Position numbers and translations under genes: made by a program. The notes under the pieces were generated by a model. The model ran no database searches and was not told where the DNA came from. It was given only the letters and a program-made list of their open reading frames with translations. From NCBI GenBank assembly GCA_016195665.1, contig JACPZD010000004.1:1-36047 (forward strand): 36,047 nucleotides of DNA. The letters are read 5' to 3'. Positions 16,327 through 24,579 of this stretch are shown one piece after another. Position 1 is the stretch's first letter. Every line of letters starts with the position of its first letter. The DNA comes from Gammaproteobacteria bacterium (GTDB lineage Bacteria > Pseudomonadota > Gammaproteobacteria > SURF-13).

Positions 16327-16929
16327 TCAAACCAGTCTCGAAAGGCAGGCAGATAGGATTCGCCTTGTGTAATCCTTTGCTTTCATGAAACCACCAAGCT
16401 TCGGCTTTCTGCCTACAAACATCGTATCCTTCCATTCGTCGCTCCCGTCCAGGTAATTTTTAGATTCCCATTGGGTAGAAACAGAAAGAAGTTCAAGATG
16501 CGCAAACCGCGCCAAGGCCGTGAAGCCGTCAGGATAAAATCTCCAGCAATCCACTGGGTACCGGTGCTCATGTCCTCCTGCTGGTGCGATAATACAACAC
16601 AAGCCACCTGGCTTCAGCACACGGGCAATTTCAAGCATGGTCAACCAAAAATATTCTATATGTTCAAATGCCTGCCCTGAAATAAGGACATCAACAGACT
16701 CTGATTTGATTTCACGCCACCGATATGGATCGGCCAAGACAAGATCAACATTACTTCCCGCGGACATATCTACTCCAATATATCGCCATGCCGGCATATT
16801 AAAAATGGATTTATATGTCCCATTAATGTCCTGGCTACCCAGATCAAAGATGGTAAGTTGCTCCTCTTGCCATCCACCTAAATACTCATTCCTGAAGGTG
16901 AGCATCTTGTCGAGTGAACTTTGATGCAT
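16327..16929 (-). CDS. Class I SAM-dependent methyltransferase
   Basis: This 200-residue enzyme has a SAM loop (IFDLGSQDINGTYKSIF), the acidic motif YIGVDM, and SVDVLISGQAFEHIEYF followed by EIARVLKPGGLCCIIAPAGG, the Methyltransf_11-like pattern. It runs convergently to wzt with only 12 bases between the stops, so it belongs to another transcript. Its place at the edge of the polysaccharide block suggests glycan modification, but the substrate cannot be read from the sequence. The start ATG at 16929 lacks a strong ribosome site. Confidence 0.8.
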   Translation of the reverse strand: MHQSSLDKMLTFRNEYLGGWQEEQLTIFDLGSQDINGTYKSIFNMPAWRYIGVDMSAGSNVDLVLADPYRWREIKSESVDVLISGQAFEHIEYFWLTMLEIARVLKPGGLCCIIAPAGGHEHRYPVDCWRFYPDGFTALARFAHLELLSVSTQWESKNYLDGSDEWKDTMFVGRKPKLGGFMKAKDYTRRILSACLSRLV

Positions 16930-16993
16930 AACTGATTACGATCACTTCATGTATCTAGGGCATGACATAATGAAGGCAACAACTCCTATACAT

Positions 16994-17968
16994 TTATTTC
17001 GCCTTCGCCCCAATCTCAGCGGGCGCCCCTTTAAGGGGTAAGGCCAGGGGAATATCTGAAATAGGCTTATATAGCTTATCAATCGCCTCAAGATTCACAT
17101 AAACGCCATCGGCTGAATTCGTCTTGACCATATAGCGGCCGCGCACCTCGGAGAAATACTTTTGCTCTGCCTCACTTATCATCCCCGCCTTGATCTCATC
17201 AAATGTGCTCTTGTGACCAGGGACACGGTCTTCAAGACGAATAATATGAAAACCAAAGTCCGTCTTTACCACTGGACTGATATCCCCCTTCTTCTTAAGC
17301 GCATAGGCGGCCTGTTCAAAATCCTTGACCATCATCCCGGGGCCAAAGAACCCCAAGTCGCCTTGATTGGTCCCTGCGGAAGCGTCTTCCGAGTATTTCT
17401 TGACCAGCTCGGCAAACGACTGCTTGCCCTCCAACACCTCGGCGCGTACCTTGTCCGCCAATTTCTGAGCGTCTTCTTTAGTACGCCCTTTTATTGTAAT
17501 AAGGATATGGGAAACCCGAACTGATTCCGGCGTCTCAAACTGCTCGGGGTGAGCGATATATTTTTCCTTCGCCAAGGCCTCAAAATCCGGCCGCGGCGCT
17601 TCCTTGACCACCGCATCCAGCCTCTCCTGCGCGAGAAACCTGTCCACCACCAGGGCCATTCTGTTACGCACCAAGGGATCTTGATCTAGCTTGGCGTCGC
17701 GCGCCTCTTGCGCCAAGGTCTTCCTCACGTAAAGATCTTCCAGTACCTTCTTGATCGCCTTCTTGTCGTGCTGGACCTGCCCTCGGGCAGAGTCACTCAA
17801 TTCTGCAAGCTGCGCCTCGAAATCGGCCTCAGTCACTTCGACAGGACCCTTGCGCATAAATATAGTGCTGGCCGCGCCTATCACAGGATTAACCGGCTCC
17901 TTAGCCTCCGCGACAACACTGAGCGCCAGCATCACGGCGCTAAGTCCCATTACCTTCTTAAGTTTCAT
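16994..17968 (-). CDS. Periplasmic parvulin-type peptidyl-prolyl isomerase
   Basis: I choose the internal ATG at 17968 (MKLKKVMGLSAVMLALSVVAEA), which gives a proper Sec signal peptide and follows GAGAG; the longer frame from 18031 would bury it and enter a terminator. The mature protein (about 300 residues) has a SurA/PrsA-like N-terminal helical part, a rotamase PpiC domain (VRVSHILITIKGR; DLGFFGPGMMVKDFEQAAY; KTDFGFHIIRLED) and a short C-terminal tail. It should help fold exported proteins. It lies downstream of the exported-protein gene at 18082 but behind a strong terminator, so it likely has its own promoter. Confidence 0.88.
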   Translation of the reverse strand: MKLKKVMGLSAVMLALSVVAEAKEPVNPVIGAASTIFMRKGPVEVTEADFEAQLAELSDSARGQVQHDKKAIKKVLEDLYVRKTLAQEARDAKLDQDPLVRNRMALVVDRFLAQERLDAVVKEAPRPDFEALAKEKYIAHPEQFETPESVRVSHILITIKGRTKEDAQKLADKVRAEVLEGKQSFAELVKKYSEDASAGTNQGDLGFFGPGMMVKDFEQAAYALKKKGDISPVVKTDFGFHIIRLEDRVPGHKSTFDEIKAGMISEAEQKYFSEVRGRYMVKTNSADGVYVNLEAIDKLYKPISDIPLALPLKGAPAEIGAKAK

Positions 17969-18029
17969 TTCTCTCACTCCATTTGCGATTCTGAATCTAC
18001 ACAGGCCGGGAAGTATACCAGACACAGGC

Positions 18030-18065
18030 AAAAAAAAACCCGCTCCGGGTCTTCCCCGGAGCGGG
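18030..18065 (-). terminator. Rho-independent terminator of the 18082-19026 gene
   Basis: A perfect 11-bp stem (CCCGCTCCGGG at 18039-18049 and its complement at 18055-18065) with a five-base loop is followed on the minus strand by nine T (18030-18038). It lies 17 bases after the stop of the leftward gene. Confidence 0.9.
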
Positions 18066-18081
18066 CCGTTAAGGCCGAGTA

Positions 18082-19026
18082 TTACTTAAATTCGACTGTT
18101 ACGCCACACGTCGCCCCAGCCGGACAGTTGTCGGTAATGGTGTAGGACGGATCTATGGGTGAGCCGCTGGTTCTGTTGCCACTGCGGATATTGATGTAAT
18201 AGTCGCCTGTAGCGATCGGGCACTGGTAGTCGGAGGTGCTGTTCTGCGTATAGAACAGCGTGCTGTACCCCCCCTCCCCACGGCACAGATAGGTCAATGG
18301 TATGCCGGTCTGGCTAAAATCACCCGGACATTTCGAAATATTGACGATAACTGAATTCGAACTGACGGTATTATTTGGTACCCAGCTTAGTTGTCCGGAA
18401 CGGGATGGGTTCGGACCATCCGCCGTGAACTTGAGGGCAGCAATCTCATTTTGCTGAATAGGGTACAACTTCTTGCCTGTCGTGCCTTGGGGTGTCCATG
18501 CCACAGTGTAATTAGTGACCCTTAACCCAGCAGGAACGGCAGGACAATTACCTGGCGGTGGCGTCGACGACGTGACATTAACCGTCACTGAGTTTGAAGC
18601 AGCTCCGGCGCCTGAGCCATTAGTCCCCGTCACTGTGTAGGTAAAGCTGCCCACACTGGGAAAGGCGAGTGTCGCTGAGGAACCTGAGGCAGTTGGCGGC
18701 CCGCCCGTCCAAGCATAACTGGCCGGGCTGTTCGTGCAGTTCGCCGTCAAGGTGGAGGTCTGTGTCGGCGAAATAGCCGTTGCAGACGCACCTAAGCTAC
18801 AAACTGGAACGCCGAGGAGGAGGCCGCCGGAACCGCCAGTACCGCCAGTACCGCCAGCAGGCGTTCCGGTGACCGTGACATTTCCCGCGGAGTCGATGCT
18901 CACACCCGTGATAGTACCGCCACTGTTAATACCACCACTGAGGGTTAATACACCTGCACCGCTGATCTGGGTCGTCAAGGCAAGGGCCAAGACGGCGGCT
19001 ACTCTGGAAAGATATCTGATCTTCAT
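18082..19026 (-). CDS. Secreted protein with a PKD/Ig-like domain, unknown function
   Basis: The 314-residue product has a Sec signal peptide (MKIRYLSRVAAVLALALTTQ, then ISGAG). A Gly/Thr-rich stretch (about 55-70) follows, then a PKD/Ig-like beta domain (about 85-150: ANCTNSPASYAWTGG; SVGSFTYTVTGTNGSG; SNSVTVNV). The C-terminal half has several Cys pairs and no family I recognise. No lipobox, PEP-CTERM or transmembrane anchor is visible, so it is probably periplasmic or released. It is a single-gene unit with its own terminator. Confidence 0.8.
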   Translation of the reverse strand: MKIRYLSRVAAVLALALTTQISGAGVLTLSGGINSGGTITGVSIDSAGNVTVTGTPAGGTGGTGGSGGLLLGVPVCSLGASATAISPTQTSTLTANCTNSPASYAWTGGPPTASGSSATLAFPSVGSFTYTVTGTNGSGAGAASNSVTVNVTSSTPPPGNCPAVPAGLRVTNYTVAWTPQGTTGKKLYPIQQNEIAALKFTADGPNPSRSGQLSWVPNNTVSSNSVIVNISKCPGDFSQTGIPLTYLCRGEGGYSTLFYTQNSTSDYQCPIATGDYYINIRSGNRTSGSPIDPSYTITDNCPAGATCGVTVEFK

Positions 19027-19342
19027 GTAATTAAACCTCGCTGTAGTGAATAAGCGTCAGGGGCTGTAACTGCGCAGTATTGTGCTATGCAATAAGCATG
19101 CACGTCAATAATAATTTTCTTACAGTCTAGACAAATCTAATCTAACTCTTTAATCAAAATAAGATTTTTTTCCTGACTGCTAAATACCGAAAAGAGTCGG
19201 GCAAAATACAGCGGCAAGTTTTTGTCACTTGCTGGCATAAACCGTCGTACCCTGATTAGACATTTTGTCACGTACCTTCGCAACATGACCCACATGCTTA
19301 ATTAACCAGGGAATGCAGAGTAAACAAAAGCAAAAAGCAGGT
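19027..19342. other. Intergenic region holding the promoter of the 18082-19026 gene
   Basis: No gene is seen. On the minus strand a TTGACG (-35-like, near 19100) and CACAAT 18 bases on form a plausible promoter about 60 bases before the ATG at 19026. The rest is AT-rich with no clear structure. Confidence 0.4.
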
Positions 19343-19371
19343 AAAAAAAAGCGGGGCCGTTAAGCCCCGCT
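19343..19371 (-). terminator. Rho-independent terminator of the 19429-20958 gene
   Basis: The arms GCGGGGC (19351-19357) and GCCCCGC (19364-19370), extended by an A-T pair, form a stem with a six-base loop. Eight T follow on the minus strand (19343-19350). It lies about 58 bases after the stop. Confidence 0.88.
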
Positions 19372-19428
19372 GCTATAAGCCGCATTTGTATCAACCCACT
19401 AGGGAGCTGGTTAGTGACTGTCGTATCA

Positions 19429-20958
19429 CTATTGGATGCTGCGAGTAAACCTATGGTCAAACGACACACCATAGTTAGCCAACACACCCGCAGTTACATT
19501 ATTGTTAACAAAGTTCTCGACAGCGAAGCCGATCACAGGCAACCCGTTGTACCGCGCACCAGAAGGAGGCGGGCCCTGGACACTAAACATACGATGCAAC
19601 GGATCGTTGAAGGTCAGCTTCATCCAGCCGTTTTTCTCCGGAAAATCCGTCGGGACGTTGACATTGAGCTTCAGCTTGTCAGACTTCAGGGCGTTGGTGT
19701 TATTGAAGGTAATAACATTGGTTTCCCAGCACAAGGAGTTGACACCGCCAGCGGGCTGCGGCGAGAAGTCCAGTTGTGATGTCGGAGTACGCTCTTCACG
19801 ATCATAGATGGTCAGCGAAACCGTCTCACAGGCGCCGCCCGTGGTCGGCGGGAAGGTAGTCGGGTTGTTCGTACCCGGCCGCGAGCCACCCGCACCAAAG
19901 TTGGTGGTGAAGGGTTGTCTTACCACCAACGGGTTACCTACAGAGCCAGTCCCGCCAGGATGCACGACATAAAGTTGCTTGGTCGGATGAGTGATAACCC
20001 AGTCCGTAGACGCAGCCAGGCCGGCTTCCACCGTGTACTCATTCAAGACATCCGGGTGCATCATGGTTGCGGTTACCGCATTAAGGCCCGCTGAGGGTAT
20101 GGGAGCGGCCGCCCAGCTCTGACTCACAGCGGCACCGTTGTTAAATACAACGCTGGTAGGCGGCGCAGCGCTGGTCAGGTTGGGCAGCAAATCGCCAGGA
20201 CCGCTATGCAATACAATATTCGTATTGAAGGAGTCCAGCATCGTGGCGTTAACCTGGTTGCCCGTTCCGCCTGCGCCATTAATATAAAAGGCACCCGAGT
20301 AGAGACCGCCTGAGTTAAGGCCTACGCTTGTCGCAGTAGCGCCTCCACCCCATGTGGCTGTGGCACCCCAAGCGTTGATCAGATTGGTGCAGCTAAATGG
20401 CACGCCATTAGTGTGGGTCGCCCAGGCATTCGGCTTGAACGGAGTTTGGTTTCCGGCCACCGCCGTTCCCGACGCATCGAGGGAGTCGCTCAGGGTACCC
20501 ATCTCGATGATTTCAATGTGCCCCTCGCGGGTACGCGCCAAGGAGGTGTCTTCACCGTCGAAACCACTGGTAGGGCCGGTGGGGCCGGTGTACTGGAAGT
20601 TACGGAAGGCGACGCCTGCCGATGTAACCGTAGGAACTGTGCATGTCTTGTCGTTAGTGAGTATCTTGGCCCCGGTGGTGCCATCAGCGGTAATTGCGGC
20701 GGTCCAGATGTCATTCCTGGAGAGGTAGACGTTAAAGTCCAACACCTCTCGGCTGTTCTTGCCCTCCAGAATACGCACCTTCACGACCTTGCCATTGGCG
20801 GTGGTATTGGTGACATAGATATAAGTGTCGGTACCGCCCTGGACGGTATAGTAGGGGATCAATGCAACCTGCCCCAGCCCGTCGGGATTCACATTTACCG
20901 CGCCCGCGGTGCCCGCGATGGCGGCAAGTACTGCGGTTGTCAACAATTTCTTCTTCAT
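19429..20958 (-). CDS. Large secreted protein, unknown function
   Basis: The 509-residue product starts with a clear signal peptide (MKKKLLTTAVLAAIAGTAGA). The mature N-terminus (VNVNPDGLGQVALIPYYTVQ, then TYIYVTNTT) suggests a beta-rich surface or periplasmic protein. I do not recognise a named family. Gly, Thr, Asn and Pro are abundant; Cys residues are few and widely spaced. AAAGGAG precedes the ATG. It is a single gene with its own terminator, next to another secreted protein with the same layout, so both may belong to one envelope function. No anchor or sorting signal is seen at the C-terminus. Confidence 0.78.
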   Translation of the reverse strand: MKKKLLTTAVLAAIAGTAGAVNVNPDGLGQVALIPYYTVQGGTDTYIYVTNTTANGKVVKVRILEGKNSREVLDFNVYLSRNDIWTAAITADGTTGAKILTNDKTCTVPTVTSAGVAFRNFQYTGPTGPTSGFDGEDTSLARTREGHIEIIEMGTLSDSLDASGTAVAGNQTPFKPNAWATHTNGVPFSCTNLINAWGATATWGGGATATSVGLNSGGLYSGAFYINGAGGTGNQVNATMLDSFNTNIVLHSGPGDLLPNLTSAAPPTSVVFNNGAAVSQSWAAAPIPSAGLNAVTATMMHPDVLNEYTVEAGLAASTDWVITHPTKQLYVVHPGGTGSVGNPLVVRQPFTTNFGAGGSRPGTNNPTTFPPTTGGACETVSLTIYDREERTPTSQLDFSPQPAGGVNSLCWETNVITFNNTNALKSDKLKLNVNVPTDFPEKNGWMKLTFNDPLHRMFSVQGPPPSGARYNGLPVIGFAVENFVNNNVTAGVLANYGVSFDHRFTRSIQ

Positions 20959-21147
20959 TTATACACTCCTTTTTGCTGGGGTTGTACTTAAGTTATCTAA
21001 GCTGTGTTGCAGCTTGTTTTATGGGTGCTGCATGTTTTACAACAAAAACCATGACCAGTGCAAGTCTTTTTTATACTTAATTTTACGGCGTACTGTCATC
21101 ACCTCGTCATAAACTGCTTACTCACGGATGGCCAGCCCCGACTCGGC

Positions 21148-21561
21148 TCAGGGGATGTACCACCATTGGCTATCCACTTTTACCCACTTCTCTGTTACAC
21201 CGTTTTTCATCTGATACTCTTCAAAACCCTTAACCATCGGGCGGTAATCCAAACCTAGCTCTACTGTGCATAGCTCCGGCTGGCACTTCACGGACTTGAG
21301 TTCAGCTTTTTTCCACTCTACCAGACCACTCTTAAGTTTTGCTTCGTAGGCGGCATACGGCGTGGCGCTACGGTATCCGGGGCCAAGGTAGCCATAAGCC
21401 TTTTTGAAATCACCCGCCATGAGCGCATGCCAGCGTTCAACGGCGCGTTCCCCGACCCGCTCTTCATCTGTAATCGTGCTTTGCCATGCTAGGTAGCCCG
21501 CTATAGCCACCACTCCGAGCACAGCTACCAGCCCTGCTAAATATTTTCTAACGCGGTTCAA
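21148..21561 (-). CDS. Membrane-anchored NTF2-like small protein
   Basis: The 137-residue product starts at a TTG (21561) with GGA nine bases upstream. It has one N-terminal hydrophobic helix (YLAGLVAVLGVVAIAGYLAW) without a good cleavage site, so it is likely anchored in the inner membrane facing the periplasm. The rest (ERAVERWHALMAGDFKKAYG; then VKVDSQWWYIP at the end) matches the general form of NTF2-like domains: helix pair, then strands ending in a W..I segment. No function can be assigned. It stands alone. Confidence 0.7.
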   Translation of the reverse strand: MNRVRKYLAGLVAVLGVVAIAGYLAWQSTITDEERVGERAVERWHALMAGDFKKAYGYLGPGYRSATPYAAYEAKLKSGLVEWKKAELKSVKCQPELCTVELGLDYRPMVKGFEEYQMKNGVTEKWVKVDSQWWYIP

Positions 21562-21846
21562 CCTTGGAGTTCCTTTTCCTTAAATTCGCAAGCCCTAATT
21601 CACTCAATGCATCTGTCTATCGGTAGACATTGAGTAGGGCCGCTCCAAAGCATCTACCTATCATAAGCTTGGCTAAGCGTAGGGTGATTCGTAAGAATCG
21701 TCAAGCCCTTTTGTATCATTTTAGAATAATTTTTATTTTAAATACCACAAAACTTTATTTATGTTGTTTTTTTGCAACAAAACTTATCTATCTACAATTT
21801 CAATTTCGACTTGATACAAAGCAATATTTGCGCCAGCATACAATTA
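21562..21846. other. AT-rich intergenic patch with small hairpins
   Basis: From about 21715 to 21850 the sequence is markedly AT-rich compared with the rest. Two small hairpins are visible (GTCTA-TCGG-TAGAC near 21615; GATTC-GTAA-GAATC near 21689). No gene is seen. Confidence 0.4.
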
Positions 21847-22938
21847 TCAGGATTTGAGATCAAGCAAAACTAACTCCAGGCCGTGTGCCCAATTAGGTAA
21901 GGCAATAGCAAAGGTGTCTGTAAGCTTAGTATTGGACAAGATCGAATAGGCAGGACGTGCCGCGGCGGTAGCATAACCGGCGCTGGGAATAGGACTAAAC
22001 TGGGGCATGGGGCGGTTTGCTGCACTTGTATGGCGCAATTTTTCCATTGCTGCCTGAGCAAAGCCGTACCACGAGGTTTCACCGCCGCAACTGAGATGGT
22101 AGACCCCGGTGACGTACGGGGAAGAGCGACAGCGAAGGGTTCTACTAATGTCGGTCCAGTGCGGCGCCGCTTTGCCATCTGGCGCGTAAAGTATTTGTCC
22201 CAGAATTTGCGCGGTGGCTTGGGCGATGAAGCGGCTCCAGGTCGGCGCGCCGATTTGGTCGTCCACGATCCGTAATTCCTTTTTTTCCTGGGCCAGGCGC
22301 AGGATGGTCAGCAGAAAATTCTTGCCGCGCGCGCCGTATACCCAGCTCGTGCGCAGTATGAGATATGGCGCGCCTACAGCCTGGATGGCGAGCTCACCTG
22401 CCAGCTTGGTCTTGCCATAGACATTTAACGGGTGAGGTTCGTCGTCCTCGGTATACGGGCTGCGCTTTGTGCCGTCGAAGACGTAATCGGTGGAATAGTG
22501 TATCAGCGCGGCGCCCAGGCGCTTGGCCTCCTCCGCCAGGATGCCGGGGGCGATGCCGTTGATGGCCATGGCAAGCTCCGCTTCCGCTTCGGCCTTGTCC
22601 ACCGCGGTGTAGGCGGCGGCGTTGATGATGAGTGAGGGGCGGATCTCTCGAACCGTTTTGCGTATGCTGTCGGGATTGGCGAGGTCCATGCCCTGATGGT
22701 CCAGCGCAACCACTTCGCACACGGTAGCCAGACAGCGTTCCAGTTCCCACCCTACTTGCCCGGATTTTCCGAGCAGCAGAACTTTGCAGGGCGGCGCTTT
22801 CACGCCGCGAACTGGCCGCGCATCATCTTCGGCAGCTTCGATTGCGTCATGCCCGGAGCCTCGGCTTTGTCTGTTCGTGCTTCTTCCCGATCTGCGCTTG
22901 ATGCCGTGCATGGCCGAAGCTGTGAGGATGTTACTCAT
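21847..22938 (-). CDS. rmlD: dTDP-4-dehydrorhamnose reductase (RmlD) with an N-terminal extension and an in-frame element
   Basis: RmlD makes the last step to dTDP-L-rhamnose. The Rossmann start KVLLLGKSGQVGWELER, the SDR-type YGKTKLAGE catalytic Tyr/Lys, and STDYVFDG are present. Two oddities are clear. First, homology starts at about codon 52 (22785), where the usual Met is replaced by TGC; the true start may be GTG at 22803 or the ATG at 22938. Second, 45 bases at 22109-22153 encode DISRTLRCRSSPYVT, exactly 15 residues absent from normal RmlD. They match a palindromic element found elsewhere in the window. The frame is intact, and the insert lies before the conserved GVYHLSCGGETSWYGFA segment. 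It may be a surface loop and so tolerated. Confidence 0.88.
   Translation of the reverse strand: MSNILTASAMHGIKRRSGRSTNRQSRGSGHDAIEAAEDDARPVRGVKAPPCKVLLLGKSGQVGWELERCLATVCEVVALDHQGMDLANPDSIRKTVREIRPSLIINAAAYTAVDKAEAEAELAMAINGIAPGILAEEAKRLGAALIHYSTDYVFDGTKRSPYTEDDEPHPLNVYGKTKLAGELAIQAVGAPYLILRTSWVYGARGKNFLLTILRLAQEKKELRIVDDQIGAPTWSRFIAQATAQILGQILYAPDGKAAPHWTDISRTLRCRSSPYVTGVYHLSCGGETSWYGFAQAAMEKLRHTSAANRPMPQFSPIPSAGYATAAARPAYSILSNTKLTDTFAIALPNWAHGLELVLLDLKS
22109..22153 (+). repeat. In-frame palindromic element, copy A (inside rmlD)
   Basis: The 45-bp segment starts GTGACGTACGGGGAAGAGCG and ends CTACTAATGTCG. It matches the first two thirds of copy B (32098-32168) with one mismatch. It adds 15 codons to rmlD. 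Confidence 0.8.
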
Positions 22939-23190
22939 AGGTCAGTAAGTAAGACTACACTTCCCATCGCGTCCCCGCCCCCTGTGCAGGGGGTGAGGCA
23001 GCAAAGCTGCCGAACGGGTGCACAAGGATGTGCACCCTGGACTTTTGCGCGGCGCAGGAAGCATAGCGCAAAAGACAGGGTGGGGGTAGTAAAATAGGGT
23101 ATTTATTCAGGAGTCACCTCATAAGCATTGTTGCCTTACTTTGTGACTCCTGAGTAAGGTTCGTTCAGCGATGTAGTTCCGGCCCATTTG
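22939..23190. repeat. Intergenic hairpin cluster between rmlD and vapC
   Basis: No gene is seen. Hairpins: GGGTGCAC (23016-23023) with GTGCACCC (23030-23037); CTTTTGCGC (23042-23050) with GCGCAAAAG (23066-23074); and 15-base arms at 23103-23117 and 23143-23157 (one mismatch) built on CAGGAGTCAC/GTGACTCCTG. The last could act as a terminator or be the ends of a small mobile repeat. Confidence 0.55.
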
Positions 23191-23610
23191 TCATGCGACC
23201 CAAGGGTTGAGAATTGAAACGCCAGCCGGCTCGAAATCGGCCACATTCCGCGTCACGACCGTCATCCCATGCACCAGGGCCGTTGCGGCGATGAGGGCGT
23301 CGCGAACAGGGCGCGGGTCAGGCACATGAAGTCGTGCGCTGCGTTGAGCAACAGCGGTATCGACGGCCAATATGCGACCAGTGAAGGCCGGCAAGACGTG
23401 GCCGTTCAGCCACGCCCGGAATAGGGCTCCCTGCGCTGGGTCGCGGCGTTCGGCCAGCAATACACCGATCTCCAATTCCTGGACGGTAATCGCTGACAAA
23501 TACAAATCGGCGGCATCTATGCTGTCGGCCCAATCTGCAACGTGACTATCTGCTTTCCCAAGGCGGATTTTCCGCAACTCAGACACGACATTGGTGTCGA
23601 GGATGTACAT
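23191..23610 (-). CDS. vapC: VapC-like PIN-domain ribonuclease toxin
   Basis: The 139-residue toxin starts at ATG 23610 (MYILDTNVVSELRK), which overlaps the antitoxin stop as TGATG. The PIN acidic residues are visible: Asp in LDTN, Glu in VVSEL, Asp in RDALIAATA and a further Asp in VTRNVADF. PIN toxins cut specific RNAs, often tRNA or rRNA. Length is normal. The module lies between rmlD and rmlC and interrupts the sugar operon on the same strand. Confidence 0.92.
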   Translation of the reverse strand: MYILDTNVVSELRKIRLGKADSHVADWADSIDAADLYLSAITVQELEIGVLLAERRDPAQGALFRAWLNGHVLPAFTGRILAVDTAVAQRSARLHVPDPRPVRDALIAATALVHGMTVVTRNVADFEPAGVSILNPWVA

Positions 23611-23864
23611 CAGGAGAGGTCCGCCGGTTGTGCGAGGTCGCGCCATTGCGGGATTTCAAGTTCAATGTCCTCGACGCCGGGCATCGCCAACAAGTCGGCG
23701 ATCTTCGTTCGCCCACCACTGATTTTCTTGTACTCATCGAACGTCAGCAGCACATGCGCCGGTCGGCCGCGATCCGTGATGAACACCGGGCCATCCTTGG
23801 CCGCCTTCTTGGCCTTGCTGGTGTCCTGGTTGAACTCGCGGCTTGATAGGGTTGTGATCGTCAT
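23610..23864 (-). CDS. Phd/YefM-family antitoxin
   Basis: I choose ATG at 23864 (MTITTLSSREFNQDTSKAKK), the usual family start, rather than 23879. The 84-residue protein has the Phd/YefM N-terminal DNA-binding fold (SSREFNQDTSKAKKAAKDGP, then VFITDRGRPAHVLLTFDEY) and a C-terminal tail to neutralise the VapC-like toxin. It overlaps the toxin gene by one base. A perfect palindrome 20 bases upstream is its likely operator. Confidence 0.9.
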   Translation of the reverse strand: MTITTLSSREFNQDTSKAKKAAKDGPVFITDRGRPAHVLLTFDEYKKISGGRTKIADLLAMPGVEDIELEIPQWRDLAQPADLS

Positions 23865-23883
23865 GATGACACCTCGCATTCTC

Positions 23884-23913
23884 GGTTAATGTATGTACGT
23901 TACTACATTAACC
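23884..23913. promoter_or_regulatory. Perfect palindromic operator of the Phd/VapC module
   Basis: GGTTAATGTA (23884-23893) and its exact complement TACATTAACC (23904-23913) are separated by ten bases, one turn of DNA centre to centre being two turns. It lies just upstream of the antitoxin ATG. This is what an antitoxin-toxin autoregulation site should look like. Confidence 0.7.
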
Positions 23914-23941
23914 ATTGGCGCGCAACCATGCGCAAGCCTTT

Positions 23942-24015
23942 TGGACGCCAAGATCACCAAGAAAAGGCTTGAATTGTAAGGAAAAGTCTTAGCGTTCCTG
24001 GCGTCTTGGCGGTTC
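23942..24015. repeat. CTTGGCG-type inverted repeat without cargo
   Basis: GACGCCAAGATCACCAAG (from 23944) and GGCGTCTTGGCGGTTC (24000-24015) form imperfect inverted copies about 40 bases apart, downstream of rmlC. They resemble in style the two cargo-bearing repeat pairs in this operon. Confidence 0.5.
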
Positions 24016-24027
24016 AGCGTGAATAGA

Positions 24028-24576
24028 TCAGAGATTCCCTAATTCAACCGCCTTGAAGGACATGCCTGCGGCGTCTTTGGCCGAGACGATGGGATCGGCC
24101 TGCAACGGCCAGGCGATGGCGAGATCGGGATCATCCCAACGCAGGGTGCGTTCAAACTCGGGAGCGTAGTAATCGGTGGTTTTGTACAGCACCTCGGCGG
24201 ATTCGGAGGTGACGAGAAAGCCGTGCGCAAAGCCGGGCGGTATCCAGAGCTGGCGCTTGTCTTGCGCCGACAGACTGACGCCTACCCAGCGCGCGAAGGT
24301 CGGCGAGCGTTTGCGGAGGTCCACGGCGACATCATATATTTCCCCCGCGATCACGCGCAGCAATTTTCCCTGCGGCTGTTTGATCTGATAATGCAGACCG
24401 CGCAATACGTTGCGGGACGAGCGCGAGTGATTGTCCTGTACGAATTCTCCGGTGACGCCGGTGTGCTGCGCAAAGACCTTTTTGTTGTAGCTTTCGAAAA
24501 AGAAACCGCGCTCATCGCCGAACACCTTGGGTTCGAGGAGCAGTACATCAGGGATGGCGGTTTTAATGACGTTCAC
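24028..24576 (-). CDS. rmlC: dTDP-4-dehydrorhamnose 3,5-epimerase
   Basis: RmlC inverts C3 and C5 of dTDP-4-keto-6-deoxyglucose in the dTDP-L-rhamnose pathway. The 182-residue cupin has VFGDERGFFFESYN, the catalytic His in NVLRGLHYQ, AGEIYDVAVDLR and WIPPGFAHGFLV. Length is normal. The start is GTG at 24576, three bases after the stop of the GxxExxY gene, with AGGTGA inside that gene's last codons acting as ribosome site. Its translation therefore now depends on sequence contributed by the inserted gene. Confidence 0.95.
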   Translation of the reverse strand: MNVIKTAIPDVLLLEPKVFGDERGFFFESYNKKVFAQHTGVTGEFVQDNHSRSSRNVLRGLHYQIKQPQGKLLRVIAGEIYDVAVDLRKRSPTFARWVGVSLSAQDKRQLWIPPGFAHGFLVTSESAEVLYKTTDYYAPEFERTLRWDDPDLAIAWPLQADPIVSAKDAAGMSFKAVELGNL

Positions 24577-24579
24577 TGT

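Noticed and set aside
16994..18031. Longer start for the parvulin gene at 18031
   Set aside because: The extension enters the neighbouring terminator and would mask the signal peptide that begins at 17968.
19302..19487. Small minus-strand open frame
   Set aside because: It runs through the terminator hairpin of the neighbouring gene and has no ribosome site.
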